Assembly: GCA_947176685.1 (NCBI GenBank) | Contig: CAMWRL010000070.1 | Coordinates: 1 to 8,940 of the forward strand | Length of the DNA stretch: 8,940 nucleotides | DNA from: an uncultured Ruminococcus sp. | GTDB lineage: Bacteria > Bacillota > Clostridia > Oscillospirales > Ruminococcaceae | Direction: 5' to 3' | Shown here: positions 1-6,125 of the stretch, one piece after another | Position numbering within the stretch: position 1 is the first letter of the stretch | How the letters are laid out: the number at the start of each line of letters is the position of its first letter | Translations under genes and position numbers: made by a program | The notes under the pieces: generated by a model | Seen by the model: the letters and a program-made list of their open reading frames with translations, nothing else | The model's database searches: none | Told to the model about the DNA's origin: nothing

Positions 1-1
1 G

Positions 2-202
2 TATGATGGCAGACGGGATTTTATGTACAGCGATATTCCGGAACTTATGAAGATTCTGCTGAGGGAAGAAGCGTGGTTTGAGATTGTGACCGACCGTTAC
101 AGAATTGATGTCGGCTATGATTACTATATTCATGTATACACCGAAAGAATTTTAAAGAAGCCGGACAACTTTCCGGAGGGAATTTTTCTGGAAAAACTAT
201 AA
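2..202 (+). CDS. 3' end of an unrecognised protein gene (partial)
   Basis: An open frame runs from the window edge (first full codon at base 2) to a TAA at 200-202, giving the last 66 residues of a protein whose start lies outside the window. The tail is rich in aromatic and charged residues (YDYYIHVYTERILKKPD, then a C-terminal FLEKL) and has no membrane segment. A terminator hairpin begins 9 bases after the stop, which supports this being the true end of a gene. I do not recognise the family and assign no function. Codon use looks like that of the neighbouring genes. The frame on the opposite strand here is a shadow. Confidence 0.72.
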   Translation, partial: YDGRRDFMYSDIPELMKILLREEAWFEIVTDRYRIDVGYDYYIHVYTERILKKPDNFPEGIFLEKL

Positions 203-210
203 ATTTGAAG

Positions 211-247
211 TAAAGGCGGCGTAACACTTTAGGTTACACCGCCTTTA
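211..247. terminator. Shared intrinsic terminator between convergent genes
   Basis: A 15-bp stem (211-225 with 233-247, core AAAGGCGG/CCGCCTTT) closes a 7-base loop. The one non-Watson-Crick position is a C-A mismatch in plus-strand RNA but a G-U wobble in minus-strand RNA, so the hairpin is fully paired for the minus-strand helicase loader gene, whose stop lies 13 bases away. The plus-strand side is followed by TTTATTTTAT and the minus-strand side by TTTACTTC, so it can plausibly stop both converging transcripts. Confidence 0.85.
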
Positions 248-260
248 TTTTATGTATGAA

Positions 261-1238
261 TTATACACCGTTTTTTTGTTTGTTCTTTTTCTGCCAGCGT
301 ATATCCGTACCGCAGAAACGAATACTTTTATATTGAGTGGTAATACGTGATACTACTCTTTCATCATATCTTTGCTGTATATTTTCATAACTCAGATTAG
401 TGCTTATAATAGTCGGAATATCACGGTTAAGCCGTGTATTTATGATATTGTATATCGTTGAAGTATAAAATGGTGTAGTATGTTCTGTTCCAAGGTCGTC
501 AAGAATCAACAAATCTGTCTGCATTACAAGGTCAGTTATTTCAGAATTGTGTTCACGGCTGAAATGTTCCTTTTCAATTTCGTGGAGTATATTTATTGCT
601 GAATCATAAATGACGCTATATCCCTTTTCAAGTACCTTGTTGGCTACTGCAAGTGAAAGGTGTGTTTTACCCAGTCCGGTATTTCCGAATATGAGGATAC
701 TTTCCGAATGAAGATTGAAATTGACTGCATAGTTTTTAAGATAATCGAATATGCGTTTCATAGTGAAATAGTTTTCGTCTTTATAATATGACAGACTGAA
801 AGTATCAAAACTTGAAAGTTTAAGTTGAGAATGTTTATTCATTTCATCTGCCTCAAGCTTTCCGCAAAGCTGGTTGAAACATTCACACATCACGGCGTTG
901 TCGTCATATCCGGTGTCGTGGCATTTCGGACAGTTATAATGAATTTCAAGATAGTCAGCCGGATAGCCATTATTTACAAGATGCCATCTTGACGCTGCCT
1001 GTGCGTCAAGATTGTCACATTTGAGCTTTTCAATCATTTGCTGTTTTTGTACAGCATTACAGCCCGACATACAGATTTTTACAAGGTCTTTTCCTGCATT
1101 TGCTATCTTGTTGTTGATTTCCCGTATCTGCGGAAGTTTCCTGTTTATTTCTTCTATACGGCGGTCATTTTCTATAACAGCATTATGCCGGCGGTTCTGC
1201 AATATTATTTGTGCTTTGTCAAATATTTCAGGATTCAT
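261..1238 (-). CDS. DnaC/DnaI-like replicative helicase loader, AAA+ ATPase
   Basis: 325-residue ATPase of the DnaC/DnaI/IstB group. These proteins bind the replicative DnaB-type helicase and load it on DNA at origins or restarted forks. Visible motifs: Walker A GNTGLGKT (185-192), Walker B LLILDDLG (243-250), a sensor-1 stretch ending ISTN (278-281), and arginine-finger candidates in DERVVSR (292-298). The N-terminal third is helical and charged, followed by a cysteine cluster (C103, C106, C118, C120; CPKCHDTGY then CEC) that could bind zinc, as in the DnaI amino-terminal domain. The ATG at 1238 has GAGGTGA six bases upstream; this site overlaps the stop of the DnaD-like gene 11 bases away, so the two are probably translationally coupled. 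An IstB transposition helper is less likely, because no transposase is present and a DnaD partner is. Confidence 0.9.
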   Translation of the reverse strand: MNPEIFDKAQIILQNRRHNAVIENDRRIEEINRKLPQIREINNKIANAGKDLVKICMSGCNAVQKQQMIEKLKCDNLDAQAASRWHLVNNGYPADYLEIHYNCPKCHDTGYDDNAVMCECFNQLCGKLEADEMNKHSQLKLSSFDTFSLSYYKDENYFTMKRIFDYLKNYAVNFNLHSESILIFGNTGLGKTHLSLAVANKVLEKGYSVIYDSAINILHEIEKEHFSREHNSEITDLVMQTDLLILDDLGTEHTTPFYTSTIYNIINTRLNRDIPTIISTNLSYENIQQRYDERVVSRITTQYKSIRFCGTDIRWQKKNKQKNGV

Positions 1239-1249
1239 TCTGTATCACC

Positions 1250-2254
1250 TCAAAAATCATTTACAAATATCTTATACATATCAATATTAAAATCACTGTT
1301 TTTCTTTTTGGGATTTGTGCTGTTTGTTACGGTGTTGTTTTTCTTTTTGTATAGTTCATCATTTTCCTGAGCTTCCTGCAAAGTTGTAATGCCGTTTTCG
1401 TGCCATCTTTTTATAATTCCGTTTATATAATCTATACTAAGTTGATTTCCGCAGCGGGGCAAAGACTTTTCATATGCGTATTTCAACATTTCCATATTGA
1501 TACTCCAGTTTTTCCAGTCTGCTGTCATTTTCTCCTGCTCCTCTGTAAGACGGTCGATTTCCAAAGTACGCATAACCTTGTGCATATAGTCATGTGAAGC
1601 TTTAAGCCGCTGTACTTCTTCCGTTGCAAGTTCCAAAGTATCTATATTGTCCCTGACCCACTGACAGGCTATAGCATATATGTAATCCGGATAAGTTTTG
1701 TTAATATCTTTACAGTACCCTATGAGGGTCATAATTACTTCTTTCTTCATTCCCAAAGTATTATACATATCTGCTATATATGAAATATATACATTATTCA
1801 CAGTTCCAAGTACGGACTGTACAGCTTCCTGAAGTTCCGCAAAATCCGCATTATTTCTTATCAGGTCTGATACTTCGGTTCCTGTCCATTGCTTTTGCTT
1901 TCTTATAATTATCTCCGTTTTCTGTCCGGACGTACTTTCCGGAACAGTTTCATTTGCAATCAACTGTACGGCTGGCGGAGTCATATCAAATACAGGGGGC
2001 ATAATGTCGTTTGTGTGTTGGTATGCAAGGACGTTTGTCTGCTGCCAGAACTGTATAGCATCTTCCACTTCCTGTAAACTGACTCCCGTATTGGACGCTA
2101 TTTCTTTTTGTGTGCAGTTTTTTCCCGAACATCTCAGAATATATAACAAAACTTTTATATATGTTCCGCTTGCGACTTTCAGAAGCGTATCGACTACCAC
2201 ACAAGGCACTTCAAAGACATTTTCCGACACAATGCTGTTGGTTTTTATTTCCAA
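1250..2254 (-). CDS. DnaD-like primosome/replication initiation protein
   Basis: 334-residue protein with the usual three-part DnaD plan: an N-terminal winged-helix-like region (about 22-75), a first DnaD/DnaB_2-type helical domain (about 128-210) with YIYAIACQW at 191-199, and a second (about 236-300) with YINGIIKRW at 276-284. Both fit the YxxxIxxxW signature used by this family to bind DNA. A Lys/Asn-rich linker leads to a short acidic-aromatic tail. In Firmicutes DnaD and DnaB remodel origin DNA and recruit the helicase loader. The start is TTG at 2254, because AAAGGAGG lies seven bases upstream. The same frame is open to an ATG at 2362, but that would put the promoter and the ribosome site inside the coding region. 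The helicase loader gene follows 11 bases downstream, supporting a two-gene primosome operon. Confidence 0.88.
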   Translation of the reverse strand: MEIKTNSIVSENVFEVPCVVVDTLLKVASGTYIKVLLYILRCSGKNCTQKEIASNTGVSLQEVEDAIQFWQQTNVLAYQHTNDIMPPVFDMTPPAVQLIANETVPESTSGQKTEIIIRKQKQWTGTEVSDLIRNNADFAELQEAVQSVLGTVNNVYISYIADMYNTLGMKKEVIMTLIGYCKDINKTYPDYIYAIACQWVRDNIDTLELATEEVQRLKASHDYMHKVMRTLEIDRLTEEQEKMTADWKNWSINMEMLKYAYEKSLPRCGNQLSIDYINGIIKRWHENGITTLQEAQENDELYKKKNNTVTNSTNPKKKNSDFNIDMYKIFVNDF

Positions 2255-2261
2255 AAAAATT

Positions 2262-2269
2262 CCTCCTTT
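2262..2269 (-). promoter_or_regulatory. Shine-Dalgarno that fixes the TTG start of the DnaD-like gene
   Basis: AAAGGAGG on the minus strand, seven bases before the TTG at 2254-2252. No other start codon nearby has such a site, so it decides the start against the longer open frame beginning at 2362. Confidence 0.85.
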
Positions 2270-2291
2270 CAGAATATATTTCCCTGTAGAT

Positions 2292-2320
2292 ATTATAACA
2301 TATTTTTTTTGAATTGTCAC
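2292..2320 (-). promoter_or_regulatory. Sigma-A-type promoter with extended -10 for the DnaD-DnaC pair
   Basis: Minus strand GTGACA (2320-2315) is followed by a 17-base spacer and a perfect TATAAT (2297-2292). TG at 2300-2299 creates an extended -10 (TGTTATAAT). The spacer is A-rich. The expected transcript starts near 2285 and leaves a leader of about 30 bases before the TTG start. Confidence 0.82.
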
Positions 2321-2382
2321 CATACATAATGCACAATTTTTATAGCGGATATTTTTCGTCAATCCTGAAATTAACGTTACGG

Positions 2383-2410
2383 TTTCCGGAACAGGGCTGT
2401 TTTACGGAAA
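2383..2410. repeat. Imperfect palindrome downstream of the HD hydrolase gene
   Basis: TTTCCG (2383-2388) and CGGAAA (2405-2410) flank an inner AACA/TGTT pairing, lying about 9 bases after the HD gene stop and about 63 bases upstream of the DnaD -35 box. As a minus-strand terminator it lacks a T-run. On the plus strand it is followed by an AATTTGATTT stretch. It could be a weak terminator or a protein binding site, and I cannot decide between them from sequence. Confidence 0.3.
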
Positions 2411-2418
2411 AATTTGAT

Positions 2419-2901
2419 TTATTGTCTTTTAGTATTTTCCGACTGCTCCTGTGTAATTGTATTATCTTCTTCAAGAATTTTTCTTGCCGTTGAATACTTG
2501 TACTTCCAGTGAGCGAGCTTTTCGGCAGAAACGGCATTTTTATCCGTGATGCGGCTTGTATCGGAATTGTGTTCAAGGTCGGCAAGCTTGACGGCTCTTG
2601 CAACTGCATTTTCACGGATTCTTTCCACGTATTCAAAGTAGTCAGTGCCTTTTTCGTGAGTAAGAAGCTTCAGAGCGTCAGTAACTTCCGGCGGAAATTC
2701 CTGCTCCAGCATTTCAAGGGTAACAGCAGTATCTTCCGCAACATCGTGGAGAAGTGCCGCACAAGTGCTTATTTCGTCCGACATCTGTTCGGCAACGTGG
2801 TACGGGTGAAAAATATATGGTACTCCGTTGACATCATACTGTCCGTTATGTGCTTTGTAGGCAATCCGCATTGCCTTATTGGTAAGTTCAGTATAAATCA
2901 T
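2419..2901 (-). CDS. Small stand-alone HD-domain (p)ppGpp hydrolase-like protein
   Basis: 160-residue cytosolic protein formed almost entirely of a RelA/SpoT-type HD domain. The metal and catalytic residues of that fold are all visible: H32 in YIFHP, H52-D53 and E56-D57 in LHDVAEDT, and D108 and N112 in KLADLEHN. By family precedent it would remove the 3'-pyrophosphate of (p)ppGpp, like small alarmone hydrolases. The related Mesh1 enzymes also act on NADPH, so the substrate is uncertain. No synthetase, TGS or ACT domain is present; a full-length Rel has over 700 residues. The last 20 residues are polar and probably disordered. The ATG at 2901 has AGGAGG five bases upstream. That site directly follows the T-run of a terminator, leaving no room for an ordinary promoter in between, so expression probably relies on readthrough or on a promoter inside the preceding gene. 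Confidence 0.83.
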   Translation of the reverse strand: MIYTELTNKAMRIAYKAHNGQYDVNGVPYIFHPYHVAEQMSDEISTCAALLHDVAEDTAVTLEMLEQEFPPEVTDALKLLTHEKGTDYFEYVERIRENAVARAVKLADLEHNSDTSRITDKNAVSAEKLAHWKYKYSTARKILEEDNTITQEQSENTKRQ

Positions 2902-2912
2902 ATTTTCCTCCT

Positions 2913-2948
2913 AAAAAAAACGGGACTATGTTGTAACAGCAAAGTCCC
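2913..2948 (-). terminator. Intrinsic terminator after the lipoprotein gene, abutting the HD gene ribosome site
   Basis: In minus-strand RNA, GGGACT (2948-2943) pairs with AGTCCC (2927-2922), with an inner TGTT/AACA pairing. One base after the stem comes a run of eight T (2920-2913). The next six bases are the AGGAGG of the downstream gene. The lipoprotein stop codon lies 15 bases upstream of the stem. The structure is a textbook intrinsic terminator, and its position makes it a possible attenuator. Confidence 0.88.
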
Positions 2949-2963
2949 TGTTTATTTTATATA

Positions 2964-4250
2964 TTACTGTTTGGGTTCAAGTGACGAAAGGTCAAGTTTG
3001 AACGGCGCATATCTCTTGAATGAAGAACTATTCTTTTCCGGAATTATGTTTTCAGCAAGGGTTTCCATATAGTCAGTGAAGTCGTCATTGTATTTCAGAA
3101 GCTGGAGACTATATATATAGTCATCAGACCAGTAGTCGTCTTCGGTCATACGTTCCCTGAGGTCTCCCCTGATTAAAACATAAAGTGTATTTTCATCATA
3201 CTCATACAGTGTAGCCTTATTCATTTCAAGTTTATCAAATACAAACTGTTTATATTCTCTGTCAGCCTTTTCGTAGTCGGATTCTTCTGTAGTTGTCGTT
3301 TCGGAATCCTCTGTTTCATCTGCGGTTGTTGTGGTGTATTTCTGCACAAGGCGTTCGTTTTCATAAGGGTCAGTGGTAGTTGTTGTCTGGGTAGTGTCTG
3401 TATCAGTAGTTGTGGTTGTTGTTGTGGTAGTTGTTGTAGTTTCTTCGTCCTCTGCGGCGGTAGTCTGAGTAGCGATATATTCTTCGTAGTCGGAACGGCA
3501 CTCATTCATTTTAAACATCTTGTCCATATTGTCTTTTTCGCCGTTGACTTCCCTGACGTATTCTTCTGCTTTTCTGCGTAACGCTCTCTTGTCGTCATCA
3601 CTGAGGGGGTCGCCGTTTTCGTCGGTCATATCAATTGAAATATACTTCACTCTTGCGAAGTTTTCGTCAAAGTAGTCCTTGAGTTCGTCTTCTGAACAGC
3701 CCTTTTCGCCCTCAAATCCGTAGTAATGGTCAAAGATAGCCTTCTGCATATACTCATATTCGCCGTAGTAGTTGGTGCCGCTTCCGGTAGCACTGATAAT
3801 CTTCTTTATGGAATCTTTGCTTACACCATTCTTTGAATAGATGTCTGTACCTTCGGGGGCAAGCTTTTGTTCGGCTATCTGGTCGATTTCTGTAAGTTCT
3901 TCACTTGTAAGCTGACCGCCTATCTTAGCAAATTCGTTTTCTATAGCGGCGATATTGGCGCAGTATTCAACAGCCTTGTCCTGAATCCAGTCTTCAGCTT
4001 CAAGGTTGTCGATATGTGAAGCCTTTACTTCCTTGACGGTAGGTACAGTACCCTTTTGTTCCTGAATAATGCTTGCGGCGTCCTGATACGCAAGGATAGT
4101 ATAAAATATGAAAAGTCCCGAACTTACGTCATAACCGTCAGCGGTCATAGCCATTTCAGTGCCTTTTCCTATAGTGGGAGTACATCCTACAGCGGTTGCC
4201 GCAAGTGCGAAAGAAGCTGCTGCCGCAACAAACTTATTGAATTTCATCAT
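2964..4250 (-). CDS. Threonine-rich lipoprotein resembling a PrsA/SurA-type foldase
   Basis: 428-residue exported protein. The N-terminus has a Lys-bearing start, an Ala-rich hydrophobic stretch (8-20) and a lipobox-like AVGC with the lipid-attachment cysteine at C23, so it should sit on the outer face of the membrane. Residues 40-200 are helical, ending in SEDELKDYFDENFARVKYI (186-204), which resembles the part of SurA/PrsA proteins leading into a parvulin domain. A low-complexity segment at 261-321 then contains 32 threonines in 61 residues, including T12 at 271-282. The remainder (about 325-402) could be the second half of a degenerate parvulin fold. I see no clear peptidyl-prolyl isomerase active site, so chaperone function is inference. 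The start is ATG at 4250, with GGAGG eight bases upstream; an ATG at 4265 overlaps that site and an ATG at 4247 is a weaker alternative. Own promoter upstream, terminator 15 bases downstream. Confidence 0.75.
   Translation of the reverse strand: MMKFNKFVAAAASFALAATAVGCTPTIGKGTEMAMTADGYDVSSGLFIFYTILAYQDAASIIQEQKGTVPTVKEVKASHIDNLEAEDWIQDKAVEYCANIAAIENEFAKIGGQLTSEELTEIDQIAEQKLAPEGTDIYSKNGVSKDSIKKIISATGSGTNYYGEYEYMQKAIFDHYYGFEGEKGCSEDELKDYFDENFARVKYISIDMTDENGDPLSDDDKRALRRKAEEYVREVNGEKDNMDKMFKMNECRSDYEEYIATQTTAAEDEETTTTTTTTTTTTDTDTTQTTTTTDPYENERLVQKYTTTTADETEDSETTTTEESDYEKADREYKQFVFDKLEMNKATLYEYDENTLYVLIRGDLRERMTEDDYWSDDYIYSLQLLKYNDDFTDYMETLAENIIPEKNSSSFKRYAPFKLDLSSLEPKQ
3288..3470 (-). repeat. 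Degenerate threonine-codon repeat within the lipoprotein gene
   Basis: On the minus strand this segment is dominated by ACA, ACT and ACC codons encoding Thr runs of 12, 5, 4 and 4 residues broken by Asp, Glu and Gln. The codons are mixed, so the DNA is not a pure trinucleotide microsatellite, although it is still repetitive enough for slippage or recombination between copies. Confidence 0.8.
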
Positions 4251-4288
4251 ATTACATTCCTCCATTGAAATTTTACAGATACTAATAT

Positions 4289-4317
4289 ATTATACAACTT
4301 TTTTCCGTAAATGTCCA
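4289..4317 (-). promoter_or_regulatory. Sigma-A-type promoter of the lipoprotein gene
   Basis: Minus strand TGGACA (4317-4312), 17-base spacer, perfect TATAAT (4294-4289). The transcript should start near 4282, about 32 bases before the ATG at 4250. AT-rich sequence with a T9 run lies upstream and could act as an UP element. Confidence 0.8.
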
Positions 4318-4389
4318 TACCCTTACGAAATTTTTTTTTGAATCTGTCACGGAATTTTTATTTTCGGAAAAATTTATTTCAACTCTGCC

Positions 4390-4418
4390 TTGACTTATAG
4401 CTCCGGAAATGGTAGAAT
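4390..4418 (+). promoter_or_regulatory. Sigma-A-type promoter of the thyX operon
   Basis: TTGACT (4390-4395), 17-base spacer, TAGAAT (4413-4418), with TG at 4410-4411 giving an extended -10. It faces away from the lipoprotein promoter, with about 72 bases between the two -35 boxes. Transcription is expected to begin around 4425, leaving a leader of about 30 bases before thyX. Confidence 0.75.
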
Positions 4419-4455
4419 AATAATATATGTATTTCTGACAAACGGAGGTCTCATA

Positions 4456-5238
4456 ATGAAAGTAACTCTTGTCTCACACACTCCCGAACCCGAAAAACTC
4501 GCCGCTACTGCCGCAAAACTCTGTTATTCGGACAGTAATATAGGTTCTTTGATGGATGGTCTTACAGATGACAGAATAAATGACTACATTAAAATGCTGG
4601 TTTCCATAGGTCACGAAAGCGTTATGGAACACGTTTCATTTACTTTTGGCATAGAGGGGCTTTCCCGTGCCTGCTCACACCAGCTTGTCCGCCACAGAAT
4701 AGCTTCATATTCCCAAAAAAGCCAGCGGTATGTCAGTGAAGAGGGTTTTGAGTTTATAACGCCGCCTGCTGTCCGTGAAGTTCCAGAGGCAGAAGCCGAA
4801 TATATGCGAATGATTGCGGAAATTACAGAAAGTTACAGTAAAATCGCCGGTCTGCTCACGGAGTACCACAAAAACAGCCTTATGCGTGACGGTGCGGACG
4901 AAAAAACGGCTCTCTCCAAAGCCCGCAAGCTCGCAAATGAAGACGCAAGATTCATACTTCCCAACGCCTGCGAAACTAAAATTGTCGTTACTATGAACGT
5001 GCGTTCGCTTTTTAACTTTTTCCGGCATAGGTGCTGCAACCGTGCGCAATGGGAAATCCGTGCCGTTGCGGATGAAATGCTCAGGCTTTGCCTTGAAGTC
5101 GCTCCGAATATTTTCAGCTGCGCCGGAGCTTCGTGCGTTGCTGAAGGTAAATGTCCAGAAGGCAAGATGTCCTGCGGCAAAATGAAAGAAGAACGGGAAA
5201 AATTCGCCGTTCTCAGGGGTGACGGACAGAATGCTTGA
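4456..5238 (+). CDS. thyX: Flavin-dependent thymidylate synthase ThyX
   Basis: 260-residue ThyX, which methylates dUMP to dTMP using methylene-tetrahydrofolate, NAD(P)H and FAD. It is unrelated to ThyA and leaves tetrahydrofolate rather than dihydrofolate. The diagnostic RHRx7S motif is intact (R79-H80-R81 to S89), as are the C-terminal signatures ARFILPN (164-170) and TMNVRSLFNFFRHR (179-192) followed by AQWEIR. The tail carries four spaced cysteines (C222, C227, C233, C240, ending MSCGKMK), a pattern I associate with clostridial ThyX proteins that could bind metal or form disulfides. The ATG at 4456 is preceded by GGAGG at 4444-4448. The open frame extends further to a TTG at 4390, but that lies in the promoter. 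thyX is the first gene of a tight operon and overlaps the next gene by 8 bases. Confidence 0.95.
   Translation: MKVTLVSHTPEPEKLAATAAKLCYSDSNIGSLMDGLTDDRINDYIKMLVSIGHESVMEHVSFTFGIEGLSRACSHQLVRHRIASYSQKSQRYVSEEGFEFITPPAVREVPEAEAEYMRMIAEITESYSKIAGLLTEYHKNSLMRDGADEKTALSKARKLANEDARFILPNACETKIVVTMNVRSLFNFFRHRCCNRAQWEIRAVADEMLRLCLEVAPNIFSCAGASCVAEGKCPEGKMSCGKMKEEREKFAVLRGDGQNA
5215..5222 (+). promoter_or_regulatory. Shine-Dalgarno inside the thyX end, setting the DUF2156 start
   Basis: AGGGGTGA lies eight bases before the ATG at 5231. This favours that ATG over the in-frame GTG at 5219, which sits inside the ribosome site itself. Confidence 0.65.
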
Positions 5239-6112
5239 ATTTCGGGATATTGATATTTCGGACAGGGAAAGAATTACCCGTTGTTTGAGGACTTCGGACT
5301 TTATGGGGTGCGAATATACTTTCGCCAATAATATGGCGTGGAAACGTTTAGCCGATTCAAAGATAGCCTTTTACAAGGATTTCTATATAGTGCGTTCGCA
5401 GACCGAAAACAATGCTCCGTATTTTGTATTTCCGTCCGGAAGCGGCAATTATATGGAAGTCTTCGGTGAACTTAAAAGATATACCGATTCTCTGGGCGTG
5501 CCTTTAAAGATTACCGGAGTGACTGAAAAATACATCCATATATTCAACGAACTTTTTCCGGACAAGTTCACTATGGAGTATGACCGTGACGGTTCGGACT
5601 ATATATATCTTTCTTCGGATTTGATTAATCTTGACGGGAAAAAATTCCACTCCAAAAGAAATCATCTCTCACATTTCCGTTCACTGAACTATGAGTTTTC
5701 ACTGATACAGGAAAAGGACTTTGATGACTGCATCTCTTTCTGTACAGAAGACTATAACAGCAGACCCCGTAACCATTCGTCAGTTGCCGAACAGTATTCC
5801 ATAAATACCTATTTCATTTACTTCAATGAACTGGAACTGACCGGCGGTATTATCCGCATTGACGGGAAAATATCAGCCCTAACCATTGGCGAACGTCTCA
5901 ATTCAGATACGTTCTGCGTGCATATCGAAAAGGCTGACCGTTCGTTTGCCGGAATATATACCGCTATAAACAATTTTTTTGTTTCGTCTGCCGCACGGGA
6001 CTTTAAATATATAAACCGTGAGGAGGATTTGGGAATAGAGGGTCTGCGCAAGTCAAAACTCTCATATCACCCTGTATTTCTCCTTGACAAATATATTATA
6101 ACTTTTAAATGA
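5231..6112 (+). CDS. DUF2156 family protein (LPG synthase C-terminal-like, GNAT fold)
   Basis: 293-residue protein of the DUF2156/phosphatidylglycerol lysyltransferase C-terminal family. Recognisable blocks are DYIYLSSDLINLDGKKFHSK (123-142) with RNHLSHF (143-149), and INREEDLGIEGLRKSKLSYH (261-280), the family's near-invariant end motif. The family is built from tandem acetyltransferase-like folds; membrane-bound MprF versions move amino acids from tRNA to lipids. This protein has no transmembrane segments and is the soluble, stand-alone type common in Clostridia, whose substrate is not established, so no specific reaction is assigned. The start at ATG 5231 overlaps the thyX stop by 8 bases. 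The next gene follows after 13 bases, and a second short-gap gene after that, which points to one polycistronic unit. Confidence 0.85.
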   Translation: MLEFRDIDISDRERITRCLRTSDFMGCEYTFANNMAWKRLADSKIAFYKDFYIVRSQTENNAPYFVFPSGSGNYMEVFGELKRYTDSLGVPLKITGVTEKYIHIFNELFPDKFTMEYDRDGSDYIYLSSDLINLDGKKFHSKRNHLSHFRSLNYEFSLIQEKDFDDCISFCTEDYNSRPRNHSSVAEQYSINTYFIYFNELELTGGIIRIDGKISALTIGERLNSDTFCVHIEKADRSFAGIYTAINNFFVSSAARDFKYINREEDLGIEGLRKSKLSYHPVFLLDKYIITFK

Positions 6113-6125
6113 AAGGACTTTTATT

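Noticed and set aside
261..2254. Possible prophage or insertion-sequence origin of the DnaD and DnaC/IstB-like genes
   Set aside because: No transposase, integrase, repressor or structural phage gene is adjacent. The two-gene order with its own promoter and terminator fits a chromosomal primosome locus, although phage copies of such pairs exist.
2509..3072. 187-residue plus-strand open frame opposite the HD gene and the lipoprotein end
   Set aside because: It lies antisense to two well-supported genes, spans a terminator, matches no family and has no clear ribosome site.
3221..3505. Gln/Pro/Leu-rich minus-strand frame
   Set aside because: Alternative reading frame of the threonine-codon repeat in the lipoprotein gene; its composition is a by-product of the ACA/ACT repeats.
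4353..4374. AATTTTT/AAAAATT inverted repeat in the divergent region
   Set aside because: Only A-T pairs, seven bases long in AT-rich DNA; too weak to call a terminator or operator.
4705..5328. 207-residue minus-strand open frame
   Set aside because: Antisense to thyX, whose catalytic motifs are intact; no promoter or ribosome site.
6084..6110. Perfect TTGACA at 6084-6089 as a possible internal promoter before the DJ-1-like gene
   Set aside because: No good -10 box at 16-18 bases. The hexamer is part of codons near the DUF2156 end, and a start downstream would fall in or beyond the ribosome site.
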